Source: Phanerodontia chrysosporium (lineage: Eukaryota; Basidiomycota; Agaricomycetes; Polyporales; Phanerochaetaceae). From it: a stretch of 64,000 bases of DNA. Position 1 is the first letter of the stretch; each line of letters opens with the position of its first letter. A program made the position numbers and the translations under genes. The stretch is taken from the NCBI GenBank assembly GCA_001910725.1, contig MJGA01000003.1, positions 1,922,001 to 1,986,000 of the forward strand. Direction: 5' to 3'. The notes beneath the pieces are model-generated. The model made no database searches, was not told the DNA's origin, and was given only the letters and a program-made list of their open reading frames with translations. Shown here piece by piece: positions 21,801 to 33,527 of the stretch.

Positions 21801-23858
21801 GCGACAGCGTCATTTGGGGTTCTTCGCAGGGAGTTGACGGAGGAGAGGGGAGAGACGAATTGAATATCAGGATTGTGTGCATCTCCGTGATAGCAATGAA
21901 CGGTACGAGGGATCCTTCAAAGGACGGCAAGGGAAGAGGGATATTATAGGAGGAACCTGAATCGAAGACGACGTCAAAGCGTGTGCAGAGCGCAGTGTCA
22001 CCGTGCTCTGCGACCTGGAGTAAGTTGCAAAGTACTGTCCTGTAGTAATTCAGTAAAATACGTTACCGGAAGATGTACAGCCGTTCACGTACCGCCTTGC
22101 AATACGGCCATGTTTGTGATGGGCTCTGTGCTGTCAATCACTTCAGCATGCAAAAAAAGCCTCCGTGCACCAGGGCTCGTCTTCCACACTTCTACAGTGC
22201 CGTCTTGCCTGAGGATGCCAAGTCCTTCCCCATCAGGGGTTCGCACAAAGCGCGATATTCGGCGTGGAAGGACTTTGCTCTGCCCGCTTCGCAGATCTTG
22301 GATATCTCCTTGCATGACAAGTCCGTCCGTCTGAGCATCGAAAAAGGCCAATGGGTCTAGTTGGTAGGACCTAAGCGGCGCCGACGTGACTAGGTTGAGT
22401 GTCGTGCGCTTGGCAGTGTTTGGAAGAAAATATAAATGGTCAGGAATGCCGGGAATAGTAGACGGGGCAGATTGCAGCAAAGTGAATTGCTTCAACAGGG
22501 TTGGTGGGCGTCGGTCGATATTCTGACGCGCATATAATGAGCCTCGAAGCAATTAAACGATGTCTCTACCTACAGCTATGGCTTGCACAACGAGCGATCC
22601 ATCGGAGAAGACGCGCAGGAAGAGATCCCAGCTCTCTTCCTGTATCTCGCGCACTCGTCGGCTTCGTCCGTCTTCGGTTTCGGGCTTAACCGCAGACAAT
22701 GCTGCAGTGAATACTTGGGACATGACTTCTCGGTCAAGCCAGAAGATGCGAGAGCTTGTAGTTTGGGAGGCTATAGAAAATGGCACTGCAGAGTAGACGT
22801 CTAGAGATGCATGTAGTTGCATTTGATGAGGAGCGTCGATGACAGGGAAATAGACCCTTAGGGTAGCGTCCGAAGTAACGGTATAGAGAATCAGATCATC
22901 TCTGTCCGAAATTCATCAGAGCGGTGTAACACATTTGTATGACGTACTAACCGACTGGAAGCCTGAGATCGTCTCCAGTTCATGTCTAGAATGGGTCTTG
23001 GATGTCGTATTCTTTGAGTTTGCTTTCCAGATGTAGTAAGATACACGCCGACGGCACTGTCCAACTTCGAGGGGTTGTGAATCAAGCCTTCGTAGCGTGT
23101 ATACAGCACATACCGACGACGTGCTCGCAATGTACATGAGCGAAGGGGAGAATCGCAGGCGCGTCAACCCCGTCACTCTAAGGCAGTCAGGGGAATTAGC
23201 CCGTACAGTGCTGAAGATGAAGAGAAAGTAGTTACGGTAAAGACCACTTGAGAGACCATGTCGGCAGGTCATTCTCCAGGGCAAGAGTGTACACCGAGAG
23301 GGAGCCGGAAGTGCCTACGGCAAGCAAGCCTGGCACACAGTACGATGAGCAAATTCGAACAGTATGATAGACTACATACCTGATTTGCAGTCTACCGCAG
23401 TCACAGGGTTTCCCTCGGGGAGAATGAGCGTTGAGTGTACACGCCATGTATCGCCATGCACGCCGGACAATGCCCACGTCGCAAGGCGTACACCCATGGT
23501 GGCCACAATCTAATTGACAGTTTCTTGAGCTTCTGCGTACGCGTGTGCTTCTCTGCACGGGATGCACGCACTAGCTTCATGCCCGGATCGACTGCAAGAC
23601 AGCGGATAGCTTCATTTCCGTGTGATGCACCGGGGAACGCCTCCCAGAACGCGAGGGCCCGCACGAAAGCGAGCGTGCTTGCATTGCGAATGATTACAGA
23701 ATCAAGGGAGGGATGAAGCTTGAGGAATCATCATCTCAGTTTCGCAGCGCGGGGGACGTGACGGCGTGTAGACTCGCCAGCAGTGTTTCTCGAGGCAGGG
23801 CGAGGTGCTGCAGGCCGGTTGTTGGGGAGCTCGTGTATGTGGTGAGGAGATCGAGCAT
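18812..23858 (-). CDS. RAV1: RAVE complex subunit Rav1 / rabconnectin-3-like protein
   Basis: Large WD-repeat protein of the RAVE complex, which promotes assembly of V1 onto Vo of the vacuolar proton ATPase. The start at 23858 gives MLDLLTTYTSSPTTGLQHLA. A spliced exon gives VRALAFWEAFPGASHGNEAI and the N-terminal beta-propeller region. The diagnostic C-terminal Rav1 region lies between about 21180 and 19420: LPIDEFLKKDG, ALWLTIASTIPHQINDSIWL, AGAGHLMSLYG-like repeats, DPTECSLFYFALGKVKLVHG, NNDFSQPRWRTAALKNAFAL, LSKRRFGEGPI and AVNVCLRNLQDFQLAIALAR with EGNRWLASWAFWMLHRRDLA. The tail to the stop at 18812 is a disordered Ser/Thr/Pro stretch ending in PEFDMNAFF. Many short introns; not every join was checked for phase. 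Family assignment rests on the C-terminal motifs. Confidence 0.88.
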
Positions 23859-24195
23859 GCTTAGCGGGGCGATTAGAGTGGGATATATTCCAGGCGGATT
23901 AGTGCATAGGGCACTGAAGAAAGTCTAACGGCCGGTAGAGGAGGAGGGCTTGAGGGAGGCGCGCCTTGCTGCACGTGGGGGCCACGCGAGGCAGGGACGT
24001 CATGTTGCCGGCGATGGGGATTCCGCGAGCTCGAGGGCGCGACCCGCAGTCGGGGCACATCTCATTTGGGCCTTTGCCTCCAGCCACCACACCCTCCGCT
24101 CAATCTGCTGCACACGCTGCCGTCACGAGCGCGGGTGCTCGCCTAAATAACTTATTGCGCAGAGCCCGCAGCTCGCGCTCCTGCTCTCCCCAACC
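23859..24195. promoter_or_regulatory. Divergent spacer, RAV1 and FAS1-repeat gene
   Basis: 337 bases between opposed start codons, GC-rich, carrying both promoters. No named site recognised. Confidence 0.45.
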
Positions 24196-27036
24196 ATGCG
24201 TCTCCTTTCCCTCCCGCTCTCGCTGCTCGCCCTCCTGCCCGTCTCGTACTCCGCGCAGGTCATCCTGCAGCCAGACGTCGGAGTTTCATCCACTAACATC
24301 GTCGATGCCCTCTCTTCAGACCCCGACTACACGTCGTTGCTTGCCCTGCTGCAGCGTGCCAAGCTCATCCCCACGCTCAACAAGCTGAATGCCACGACAC
24401 TCTTTGCGCCGACCAACGATGCCATCCAGAAACATGCCAAGACGAATGTTCTCTGGCAGAGCGCGTTTTGGGATGAAGAGTCGACCCAACGAGACAACAT
24501 ACAGGAGAAGCTGCGGCAGGAGCTGTTCTACCACATGCTCAATCGCACACTCCCTTCCTTGCCCAAGGACGAGGACCTCGTCGTCCTTCAGACTATGCAC
24601 TACCCACGCAAGCCTACGGAACCGCCTTCCCAGGATCCTCCGCCGTATCCCCCGTGGATGCCTGTGCCTGGTGGCACACTTGGGGGCGAACCGCAACGCC
24701 TGCGAGCAGCCTCTAGAAAGAGCGCAGCATGGGTTGGAGTGGACGCTTTTGGCAAAGGTGGGGCCAAAGTGTCCAAGGAGCGCGCAGAGGCGTCCAACGG
24801 TGTTGTCATCGGCATAGACGATGTCCTGGAGGTCCCGCCAGACCTAGGTACGCCCATAGCTCGCAGCGAAAGGGTGTAACACTCATGGAGACCTATCAGC
24901 TACCGTCATTCTCCGTCATCCATCATTGTCGTACCTTCGGAATATACTCACTCCTGAGCTGATCCAATTCCTCAACGCGACCTCGGAGATGACACTCTTT
25001 CTCCCAGTGGACAAAGCATGGGAGACCCTGCCATTTTATGAACGGTTGTACCTCGAGAGCAAATACGCCACAGATGATTTGGTTCGTATAGTGAACATGC
25101 ATGCCATTGAGCAGGAAGCAAAGCGCGTGTATTATTCCGACTCTCTCGCCACTTCTCCGAACCGTAAGTCAATTACATATGCAATTCACGATAGTCTAAC
25201 TCGTCCGTGCAGTGACGACTATTGACGGACAGGTCCTGGAAGTCCGCCACTCGGAGAAAGAAGGCAAGACTACCGTATCATCTGCCACGCTCGTAGAGCC
25301 GGACATCTATGCCTCTAACGGGGTAGTACACACCGTGTCAGACCTCCTCATTCCACCAGGAGCGATTCAGCCTACTCCTGAGAAATACCTCCTTGTACTC
25401 AACTGCACATCGTTTGTCTCCCTTCTCCATTCCGTTAATCTCACCTCACTCGTCAATGACACGGATGCCCACTGGACTATTCTGGCCCCAAGGGACGATG
25501 TTATTGACGTCCTTGGTGATGACGGCCTCCCTCCTCCTGGCAGCGATGAGTTGAGAAAGATGCTGCAATATCACTTTATCCCGGGCAAGAAGACGCAGAA
25601 GAAGCTGAAGAGCGGCCTCCTTCTCGAGACAGCACTTGTAGAGCCAGGCCTGGATGGTGGACGGCAAGTCTTGAGCGTGGATGTTAGCGATGATGCCGAA
25701 GACAAGAAGTCTATCGCGTTCGGAGGAGCCAGTATCATTGGCGAACCAGGTACGAGGCCTCACACGACCGCTCTCCATTCCTGTGCTAATAGCATTTCGT
25801 AGTCGAGATTAACAACACCTTGATTTATTTCATCACACGACCCCTCACACCCCCTGCAGATCCACTTACCACTGCTCTTCCGTCATTGGATCTATCCACT
25901 TTCCTCAGCGCCATATTTTCTTCCAGCTTAGCAGACAGATTGAAAACCACCCCTCGAACGACCTTCCTCATGCCACATAATTCTGCCTTCAAGAGGCTGG
26001 GCACGCTGGTCACCTCTCATCTCCTGGCAGCGTCGTCCAAGGTCGACCTGGAAAGCGTCATTAAACACCATGTCATCAGTGGTGTGGAATACGCGGAGAG
26101 CCTGGTCAACGGTTCGCAGCGGACATACGGCACCCTCGAAGGCTCAGACCTGCATGTCGAGCGCAAGAAGTCGAAAGACAACTCCACAGTCGTGCTCAGC
26201 GCTAGCGGTGGCTGGAATGACATGCGCTCCGTGCTCTATCCAAAGGATACACTGACAGAGACAGGAGTCATACACGAAGTCTCGGAGATTATGATTCCTC
26301 GCTCGGTCAACCTGACGATTGGCAAGCTCATGCGCGCCGCGAAGGGGACGAACATGATTTCGCTTGTGTCTAAAGCGGGCCTCGAGTGGATATTGAACGG
26401 CACTGCGCCTCCGGAGGGATCTCCCTGGGCGGATATGGGCCTGGACAGCGCAGGCTGGACCGTGCTCTGCCCTCCGACGAAGCCTTCAAAGGCGTGAACC
26501 TGACCGAACTCTATGCGGACCCCGAGATGATCCGCGACGTCGTTCTCCAGCATCTCATCCCCGTCCAGCGTCCCTCGCAGTCGCCGCCGCGCGACTCCTG
26601 GCTGGCCGCGACGACGAGCGAGAACCGGCCGATCGTCATGGACGACTCGGCGACGTACACGACGCTCCTGACGACCACATCGGAGTCGCTCTACTCGGAC
26701 ATTGTCTTCCGCGTGCTCGAGGACCGCGGCACCGTCGTCGGTATCAAGGGCGCGCGGGGCGCCGACGGCAAGAACGACTGGGCGCACGTCACGGCGTGGG
26801 GCCGCACGACGACCGGCGGCGGCACCGGCGGCGTCGTGCAGATCGATGCTCTGCTGTTGCCATACTATCCGTCGCCGTGGGTCAAGTACGGCGGGCCCAT
26901 CGCGGTCGGCGTCGCGGGCACGCTGATCAACTTCATTTTCTTCTATGCCGTATGGAAGTTCTGGCAGCGAGACGCCACGGAAGCGACATACGAGCCTGTC
27001 GGGGGCTTCGGCCAGGGGCACGAAGAAGAGGAGTAG
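24196..27036 (+). CDS. Membrane-anchored fasciclin (FAS1) repeat protein; frame broken near 26470
   Basis: Cell-surface or vacuolar adhesion-type glycoprotein. The start at 24196 gives a signal peptide (MRLLSLPLSLLALLPVSYSA). FAS1 repeats then follow, each with a TLFAPTNxA-like H1 box: ATTLFAPTNDAIQKHAKTN, EMTLFLPVDKAWETLPFYE, HWTILAPRDDVIDVLGDDG, RTTFLMPHNSAFKRLGTLV and AGWTVLCP...DEAFKGVNLTE. Each ends with an ASNGVVH- or TGVIHEVS-like H2 box, so there are about five repeats. A transmembrane segment near the C-terminus (GGPIAVGVAGTLINFIFFYA) precedes a short acidic tail ending HEEEE. At 26470-26472 the CCC run puts the fifth H1 box out of frame: one frame stops at 26495 and the next frame continues to 27036. 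One extra C would join them, so this looks like a sequence error. Several NxT/S sites are present. Confidence 0.88.
26470..26472 (+). other. Single-base deletion site in FAS1-repeat gene
   Basis: The reading GWTVLCP breaks at a run of three C; the expected continuation SDEAFKGVNLTELYAD is in the next frame. No splice pair can bridge it, since both sides are continuous coding sequence of one FAS1 box. Confidence 0.8.
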
Positions 27037-27428
27037 TTTCTCGACTCGAGCTTTACTTCCATCCTATCTATATTCTTCGTAGCGTTGGACCACTGGAATT
27101 GTTAACCCAATCATCATCTGGACAAGGCCTCTCCCAACACTGGATATGTCTGGGCACATGTAGAATAAGCTCTTTCTTAGGTGTACATGTACAAATTAAT
27201 GTTTCTACTTCCGTCGTCATATTGTAATTCGCAATTACCCCATGGGACGCACGGACGCGGGACCGGGAGCTCGGTGAGCCTGTGGGGGTAGAACGGAATA
27301 TCAAAATCACGAGCCTCGACTTCAAATTCGCGTTTAGCCCAGCCTGAATACCGGTGTCGCGCGCGCTGCAAGCCGTCCCATTAAAGGTTCAGTCCGGCCT
27401 TCCTGCCCCTCCGTATCTCCCCTCCATC
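27037..27428. other. Spacer between FAS1-repeat gene and carnitine carrier
   Basis: 392 bases: 3' UTR of the FAS1 gene, then the promoter of the carrier. No coding signal. The stretch near 27060-27240 is AT-richer than its surroundings. Confidence 0.45.
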
Positions 27429-28749
27429 ATGGTGCGTGAGGCCCTGAGACTGCGCACGGGGCCCTTCTCACATACGGCATGCTCGTGCTTCGCAGGCAGA
27501 CAAGGATGCGACCCAGCCTGCGACCACGCAGACCAAGGCTCCCTCCACCTCGACCGCGGACTCGATAAAGTCGTTCGTCGCTGGAGGTGTTGGAGGGATC
27601 GCGGCAGTGCTTGTTGGTGCGTCTGGCAGTGCTGCGAATGCGAGCTGTTCAACTCACGAGCCCGGCATAGGACATCCGTTCGACTTGACGAAGACTCGTC
27701 TGCAGACCGCACCGCCGGGGACGTACAAGGGGGCTGTGGACGTAGTGAAGCAGGCTTTGGCCCGGGATGGTGTTACTGGGTATGTATACAGCTTCTAGCT
27801 CGGACCTCTGGTGCTCATACTGCTTTCAGTCTCTACCGCGGAGTCGTCCCGCCATTACTCGGAGTGACTCCCATCTTCGCTGTGTCCTTCTGGGTGAGTG
27901 CAACGGGTTCTGTACGATAATCCCATGTCTAACCAGCCTGTGTGTCATCCGTAGGCATATGATACCTCAAAAGCCCTTATTTATGCGGTTACACCTAACC
28001 GGAAGAGCAAGGAGCTCTCGACCGCAGAGTATGCCGCTGCAGGTTTCCTCTCCGCGATACCCACAACACTCGTTACCGCTCCAGTCGAGCGAGCAAAAGT
28101 GCTGCTCCAGGTTTGCATTCCTCAAACTTCATCGCCAAGGAGCCTCTACTCATTCGGCTACCTCAGGTGCAAGGCCAGAGCGGCTCTGGCACGCAGTACA
28201 AGGGCGTCTTCGACGTCGTGAAACACCTCTACGCAGAAGGCGGCCTGCGCAGCGTGTTCCGGGGCTCTGTCGCGACTGTCGCGCGCGACGGTCCGGGCAG
28301 CGCAGCCTACTTCGCGGCATACGAGATCGTGAAGGGCATGCTTACCCCCGCGGGCTCGAAGGACCTGAACCTCGGCGCGGTCATCTTCGCTGGAGGCATG
28401 GCCGGCGTCGCGATGTGGTCGATTGCCATCCCGCCAGATGTGCGTGTTTCCTTGCCCCTTCGTTTCGCGAATGTCCTGCTGAAGCACGAGCTATAGGTCA
28501 TCAAGTCTCGCATACAGTCCGCGCCTACCGGCACGTATTCTGGCTTCTTGGACTGTGCACGCAAGACCATCGCGGCGGATGGAGTCGCTGCGCTGTGGAA
28601 GGGCCTCGGCCCTGCCATGGCGCGCGCCTTCCCAGCGAATGCTGCTACTTTCGTACGTCCTCCTATTCGCAAACCGCTATACCCTTCACTGACGGTTCGT
28701 CCAGTTGGGTGTTGAGGCGTCGAAGAAACTAATGGACAAGTACTTCTAA
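27429..28749 (+). CDS. Mitochondrial carnitine/acylcarnitine carrier
   Basis: Inner-membrane antiporter that brings acylcarnitines into mitochondria in exchange for carnitine. It has the three tandem carrier repeats with signature PxDxxK/PxExxK motifs: HPFDLTKTRLQ (about 27673-27706), APVERAKVLLQ (about 28078-28110) and PPDVIKSRIQ (spliced across about 28440-28510). The second motif with VQGQ after it and the motif RGSVATVARDGPGSAAYFA are typical of the carnitine carrier subgroup. The C-terminus is LGVEASKKLMDKYF. The start codon is alone in its coding exon: ATG at 27429-27431 is followed at once by the donor GTGCGTGAG, and the second exon begins ADKDATQPA. Six or so introns, no frame break. 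Subgroup assignment is by motif memory, not by alignment. Confidence 0.88.
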
Positions 28750-29061
28750 ATGATTGGATATTCTTGTACTGCTTCGAGATCCATACCCTATTGCGAATAG
28801 ATCCAGCTATTCTTCGCGGCTTCACATCGTTGAATTCAGAATCTCGAACCGCTAGGTCTGCTGGCAAGTTTACACATTTATGTGAATACGCTTTTTTGCC
28901 ATGTTTATTCTCAACATAGCTATGTACAACAACAGCACCCGCAGATCCTAAGCAAAATCTAACCGTATACGATATAGATACATATCCCGCAATTGCTTGG
29001 TCCGAGACACTCACAACGAACAGTCTACGATGATACAAATCCAGCATGTCCATCGATGGCT
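28750..29061. other. Convergent 3' spacer, carnitine carrier and N-acetylglutamate synthase
   Basis: 312 bases between two stop codons, AT-rich relative to the genes. It holds both 3' UTRs and nothing else visible. Confidence 0.5.
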
Positions 29062-31093
29062 TCAATTTTTCTTCGGCTTCCAGCTCGAAGGGATCTTCAT
29101 CACGACATCCGACCAAACACCCAGCCGCCCGTGCTCCCAGTGCTCGAGGTACGACAGGCCCTGGCTCCCACGCCGGCCTTCCTCGGTCTTGAGCCGCTTC
29201 TCCGCATCGCACCAGAAGAGGACCCAGTCGCCCATGCGCAAGTGGCCAGTGCTGCGCTCAAAATACCACTTGTTGACGGGGTTGTCCGCGCGGCTGCGCC
29301 AGACGAGATCGCGGCCCTCGCCCTTGCCCTCCTTGCCGCCGTTTGGGTTCGCGGAGAAAGGCAGCCCGAGCCCGTACGACTCGTCGTGCAGCGCGACCCA
29401 TAGGAAGTCGACCGTGCCGTCGCCCTGGTGGCTCGGGAGCACCGCGAACTTGTCGAGGTATGTGATCGGCGACCATGCGGGGTTGGATCCCGGCGGGCAC
29501 TGCTCCGTCGTCACGACCGCGGCGCCGGCGTAGTCGCCTGCGACGATCACGAAGTCCAGACTTTTGTCGAGACGGTCCCAGAAAGCCTGCTCGTCAAGCT
29601 CGCGCCTGAACGACTGTTCGAGCAGAGCCTTGAGCTTAACCTTGTCGATCTCCGCAGGAGAGCGGATGACGCGCATGTCAAGACCGCGACGAAGGAGAGT
29701 GGGCGTGGAGTAGTCGAGCTTTCGGTTGCCTGCAGCAACGCATGAGGCAGACTGGAGCTGACCGCAGGCTTGTTGGTGATGAGGTTGGCAATCAGAGAGC
29801 TCGGAGACCTGTGGGAGACCATGACTGCAGAGGAAGTCGGAGGCATGTAGTTCAGACACATGCGAGCGAGGGAGAGGTTGGAGAGAGCAGAGGGATGCGT
29901 CTTCTTCCAGCGAGGATCGAATGTGTTCTTGATGTAGTCGAACTCTGATGTAAGATTCACCAGCAAATGTGGCATACCAGAGCGGGCGTATGAAGGGACA
30001 CCACCCTCTTTGTTGATGACCATCAAGCGCAAGGGAGTGAGGTCAATGTCCTCGTCTTCAAACACTGGACGTTCGACTACGCTCGAGGAGGGTTCTCCGT
30101 TCTTTTCCTCAGAAGCAGCTTCCACTAGACCACGAACGAGAGCGGCGACGACATCATTGGCGTCTACCCGGACGGAGCGGAAGAATGAGTCAAGGGCCAG
30201 AGGAGGGACAACAGGGATTTCTCCAGACTTGAGTGCCGAGCGGATAGGAATCAGGTCGGAGGGGAAAGTGTGAGCCTCAGGAACGGGAGTCGAGTCACCC
30301 AGGTCTTCGTCTCCAGGCTTTGGTCCCAGTCGTACTACAGAGCCGAGTACAGGGCGCGCCTTTGCACCCTGCTTTTCCAGAGCAGACACCACGCGCATCG
30401 TCTCCTCGATGATGGCAGCCCGCTCACCGACGTCCCCGCGGACAAGGGTGTCGTTCTCGACGACGATGACACTGACGAGCCCGAGCTTCTCTAGGTAGAC
30501 CATGCCGCGGGCGATGCTCTCGAGCTGACGGTCGGTGAAGGGCCCCTGGAGCTTAACCAGAGACGTGCGACGGTAGACCGGGTTCAGGATCGACGCGATG
30601 ACCGGGCTTGGCGTGGTCTGGGTCGCGGTCTCCTGCTGCCGGTGTATGTCTGGGGGCGCACGTCGGGCTCGGTGGTTTTTTGCGCAGCGGCTGAGGGCAG
30701 GGGCGCCGGCTGTGTCTTCTGCTGACCGGGCTTGACGGGGCGGGGACCAAAGTCGGCCAGGTACGAGCGGGTGTCCCTCAGCGAAGGGTTGGCGCGGAGG
30801 ATAGACATGATAAAATCCTGCGGGGAAGCGCGTCTGCGTCAGGGCTCGCGGCGACGGGGCGGGGAGCAGACTGTACACATACATTGTCTGGGGGATCGAC
30901 GTCCTCTGCATCTGGTGGTGGGGTGCTCTGTCGCAACGAGCGAATAGTCTGGCGACGCGCAGTGAGTGGTGCTGCAGAGCAGGCAGCGTGTGGTCGGGCT
31001 TACAGCATAGAAGGCCCTGAAGGTCTGTGCAGAGCGGGCGTTGGTGGTGGGCGGGAGGATCCTACGAGCAGTCTGGGTCGTACGGGAGAGCAT
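29062..31093 (-). CDS. Mitochondrial N-acetylglutamate synthase; frame broken at one or two sites
   Basis: First enzyme of arginine synthesis in fungi: acetyl-CoA plus glutamate to N-acetylglutamate, in the mitochondrial matrix. The start at 31093 gives MLSRTTQTARRILPPTTNAR, an import-type leader. Spliced exons give TIRSLRQSTPPPD and DFIMSILRANPSLRDTRSYL. The main exon holds NPVYRRTSLVKLQGPFTDRQ, ARGMVYLEKLGLVSVIVVEN, MVINKEGGVPSYARSGMPHL and MVSHRSPSSLIANLITNKPA. The C-terminal acetyltransferase part is GLDMRVIRSPAEIDKVKLKA, ITYLDKFAVLPSHQGDGTVD, FLWVALHDESYGLGLPF, NKWYFERSTGHLRMGDW and the end SSWKPKKN. The frame changes once between SSSLPHALLQ and GNRKLDYSTPTLLRRG (29729-29730), and again in the low-complexity linker near 30652. 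The first fits loss of one G on the minus strand. Confidence 0.88.
29729..29730 (-). other. Single-base deletion site in N-acetylglutamate synthase gene
   Basis: On the minus strand CTGCAGGCAACC should read with one more G to join the conserved SSSLPHALLQ to GNRKL. A CTGCAG acceptor is present here, but the only upstream donor would give an intron of about 33 bases inside conserved sequence. Confidence 0.75.
30652..30656 (-). other. Possible second frame break in N-acetylglutamate synthase gene
   Basis: The frame that encodes ILRANPSLRDTRSYLADFG and the frame that encodes VIASILNPVYRRTSLVK differ by one base. They meet in a low-complexity linker containing a run of five C (minus strand). One added C would join them, but an unrecognised intron cannot be excluded here because the linker is not conserved. 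Confidence 0.5.
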
Positions 31094-31769
31094 GGTAGAG
31101 AGGGGGAATGATATCGAAGGACTTGGATGGCTGAGGGTATATATGAGTCATGGGAGGAGAGCAGCAAAAAATCTCGTCCAAGCTTCTCGCTTCACTTCCA
31201 CACGCGCTTCCCGTGAGCGCTCCCAAGCGCCGAGCGTCCTCAGCCTCAGGCCTCAGGTCGGAAACACTCAGCCCGACAGCGCGCGCCAGGGCCCAATGGC
31301 GAAAGGACAGCCCCGCAGATGCACTCGTACAAACTGTCGCACACAGCCCGCGAGGCATTACATCTCATTCGTCGCAGATGGCGCATGTGTTTGTCTACCT
31401 GGCTGCGATACATTTTAGAGCACAATGGCGAATGTCCCTCTCGCGAGAACCGCCATGAAGTCATGCCGACATTCTCCCTCCAGTCGGACTGAGGCCGCAA
31501 GTATGCAGCGGGCCACGACGGCGAGTCATGATCATCGCATTCTGCGGCTACTATTCCGCATTCCCCTGTGACGAGATCAGCAAGAAGCTGTTCTTGCTGG
31601 ATGCAGGCGCTGCGCAACCAACGTGAGCCCGACCCGACGCTTCAGCTGCGCCCAGGTTGCAGTCAGTTTCAGGAGAGATGAACGCTCGTGTAAGACGCAC
31701 GGGTGTGATTTACGTCAACGATGTCAGAAAGACAAGATGCGATATTCCCGTATCGCCGGATTCTAGACA
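31094..31769. other. Spacer between N-acetylglutamate synthase and F-box genes
   Basis: 676 bases: promoter of the synthase (minus strand) and 3' flank of the F-box gene (minus strand). Small open frames on both strands lack domain or codon support. No upstream arginine-attenuator-like peptide was recognised. Confidence 0.45.
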
Positions 31770-33527
31770 TCAAAATACGTGAGGAAAGCACCAATACCAG
31801 GCGGGTCCAGCTGCACACACAATGGTCACAGTAACAATAGCGTCTTCACTGATCATAACGGAGCCGAATGTATGCGTCTGGTGGTGAGGGACCGGTGTCT
31901 TTCGCCATCGATAGGGGAGCGTGGTGACTACCGGACTCGGGAAGATTCTGCTGAGGGTGAGGGTTGTTGGCCGCGATATTACGTGTGACACTTCGCTTTC
32001 GTTCTCGACGCCTTCTTTGACCAGCCGCTTGATCGCGACCTGGTTGAAGTCGAATATCTGCACCATTTTGGGCCCGAAGGGAGGGAGCAGCGCTTGCGGA
32101 TGCCCCGGTCGGAACGGCGCGATAAAAGTGGACCCAAAGACGAAGCAGACCCATACCATGGAATGCTCATGGGGAGCATGCCGCAGGAGTGTACCAGACG
32201 GACCCCATTCCTCCCATTCGAAACGCCGCCCACGTTCCTCCGAAGACAACGAGTTGAGCTTTTCAAGGATGGTGGAAGACGGGACGAGCAGAAGCAAGGC
32301 GGTAACATTGGCGCCTTCCGCTACCCACATGGTAATGACGAACAACCGATCTCCGCGCGCAGTGTAGAACGGCACCTTGAGGTCAGGGTTGGGCGTCCAG
32401 TTGGGTGCTGGATCGGAGCGCACGGAGATGGCGATGACGCCGGCATTGGGAAGCATAGGTGGAAACTCGAACGCGCACTGGTACTGGAGACCGTTAAGGC
32501 CTGTGGCTTCCTTTGGGCACGCCGCGAAGTCAACTACCATGAGAGGGGGTTTGGATGCGTCGTCCTCTTCGTCAGGATCGACGAGCGGGTCGTCTACTGT
32601 CGCCAGTAGGAGGTGGTGGTCGGTGAGGAAACCGAAAGAGTTAATTTCCCGGCTATGCAGTGACTGGACACGTTGTGAGATGAGTACAGCAACCAGGAAC
32701 TGGATGCAATGCTTACTAGCTCGGTGCTGCCTGTTTTCCAATTCCACACAAGCAGCCGATTCTCTCCCATGCCAGGGCTGATGAACATGACGCCCACGTA
32801 TGGACCCATGATTTGAATGGCAAATGAGTAATCTGCGGCGTCAGCTGCATACTCGATGATCCCGGTACTTGTCGTGTCAGGATGCTTCTGGCCCGAGGAC
32901 AGCTCGAAGATATGCGCTTGGTAAACGCCACTGAAACATCGAGCAGTCAGCATGGTATGCACAGAACACGGCGGCTCTTACTAACTTAGCATTCCCTCTT
33001 GCCATCGCGAATAGCAGGTTTTGGGAGGAGTCCATTGCGAAGTCGCGAACCTGCACTGGTAGATGCACTTCCCAAGCCTTCTCTTCGATACCCTTGATTT
33101 TCGATGGAATTTGCGTGAAGTATAGCGTGTCGCGCGTCACGTTAGACTGTGCGAGGACCCCGCCGTACAGCTCCCAGAGACCGCCCTGCGTCATCGGGAC
33201 TATCTTCTCGGACGTCCACTTGAGTTCTCGCCACGCAGCCTGCTGCGCCTGCAGCATCTTCAAACGGTCTGCCACGAGCACGTTGCTCGGAGGGCCATCC
33301 TCCATGCCAGCAAGAGTGAGCTCCGCCTTGTACCGCACATGAACCGAGTCTTTGATGAGTTCATTGAGCAGCTTGCAGACCTGTGTGAACGCCAGGCGAT
33401 AAGGACGCGAGACGGAGCAGAACAGAGTTTATCGACAGACTTGTCTGCATGTGAAAGAGCTTTTGAGGTCCAGATATTGCAAGATCTCTATCAAGAGCTC
33501 GATTGGCAGGGCAAGGAGCCGCGACAT
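31770..33527 (-). CDS. F-box protein
   Basis: Likely substrate adaptor of an SCF ubiquitin ligase. The start at 33527 gives MSRLLALPIELLIEILQYLD, an N-terminal F-box (LPxELLxEIL), and after one intron VCKLLNELIKDSVHVRYKAE. This F-box plus VRYKAEL start is very common in basidiomycete F-box families. The rest (about 450 residues) contains WELYGGVLAQSNVTRDTLYF, VRDFAMDSSQNLLFAMARGN, ISPGMGENRLLVWNWKTG, SREINSFGFLTDHHLLLATV and EWEEWGPSGTLLR. It resembles a degenerate propeller-like repeat region with no catalytic motif. The stop is at 31770. The substrate is unknown. Confidence 0.85.

Noticed and set aside
23899..24090. Small minus-strand frame with Cys-Pro-x-Cys (63 codons)
   Set aside because: It sits in the RAV1/FAS1 divergent promoter; a single CxDC-like motif by chance and no family match.
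26470..26472. Programmed ribosomal frameshift as an explanation of the frame breaks
   Set aside because: The sites have no shared slippery heptamer, occur in unrelated genes including RPS16, and all fit loss of one C or G.
26236..27021. Long minus-strand frame of 261 codons opposite the FAS1 gene
   Set aside because: It mirrors third-position GC bias of the real gene; Arg/Ala/Gly/Val-rich with no domain, and the opposite strand is plainly coding.
28307..29212. Minus-strand frame of 301 codons across the carnitine carrier end
   Set aside because: Antisense to conserved carrier repeats and to the 3' part of the synthase gene in a wrong frame.
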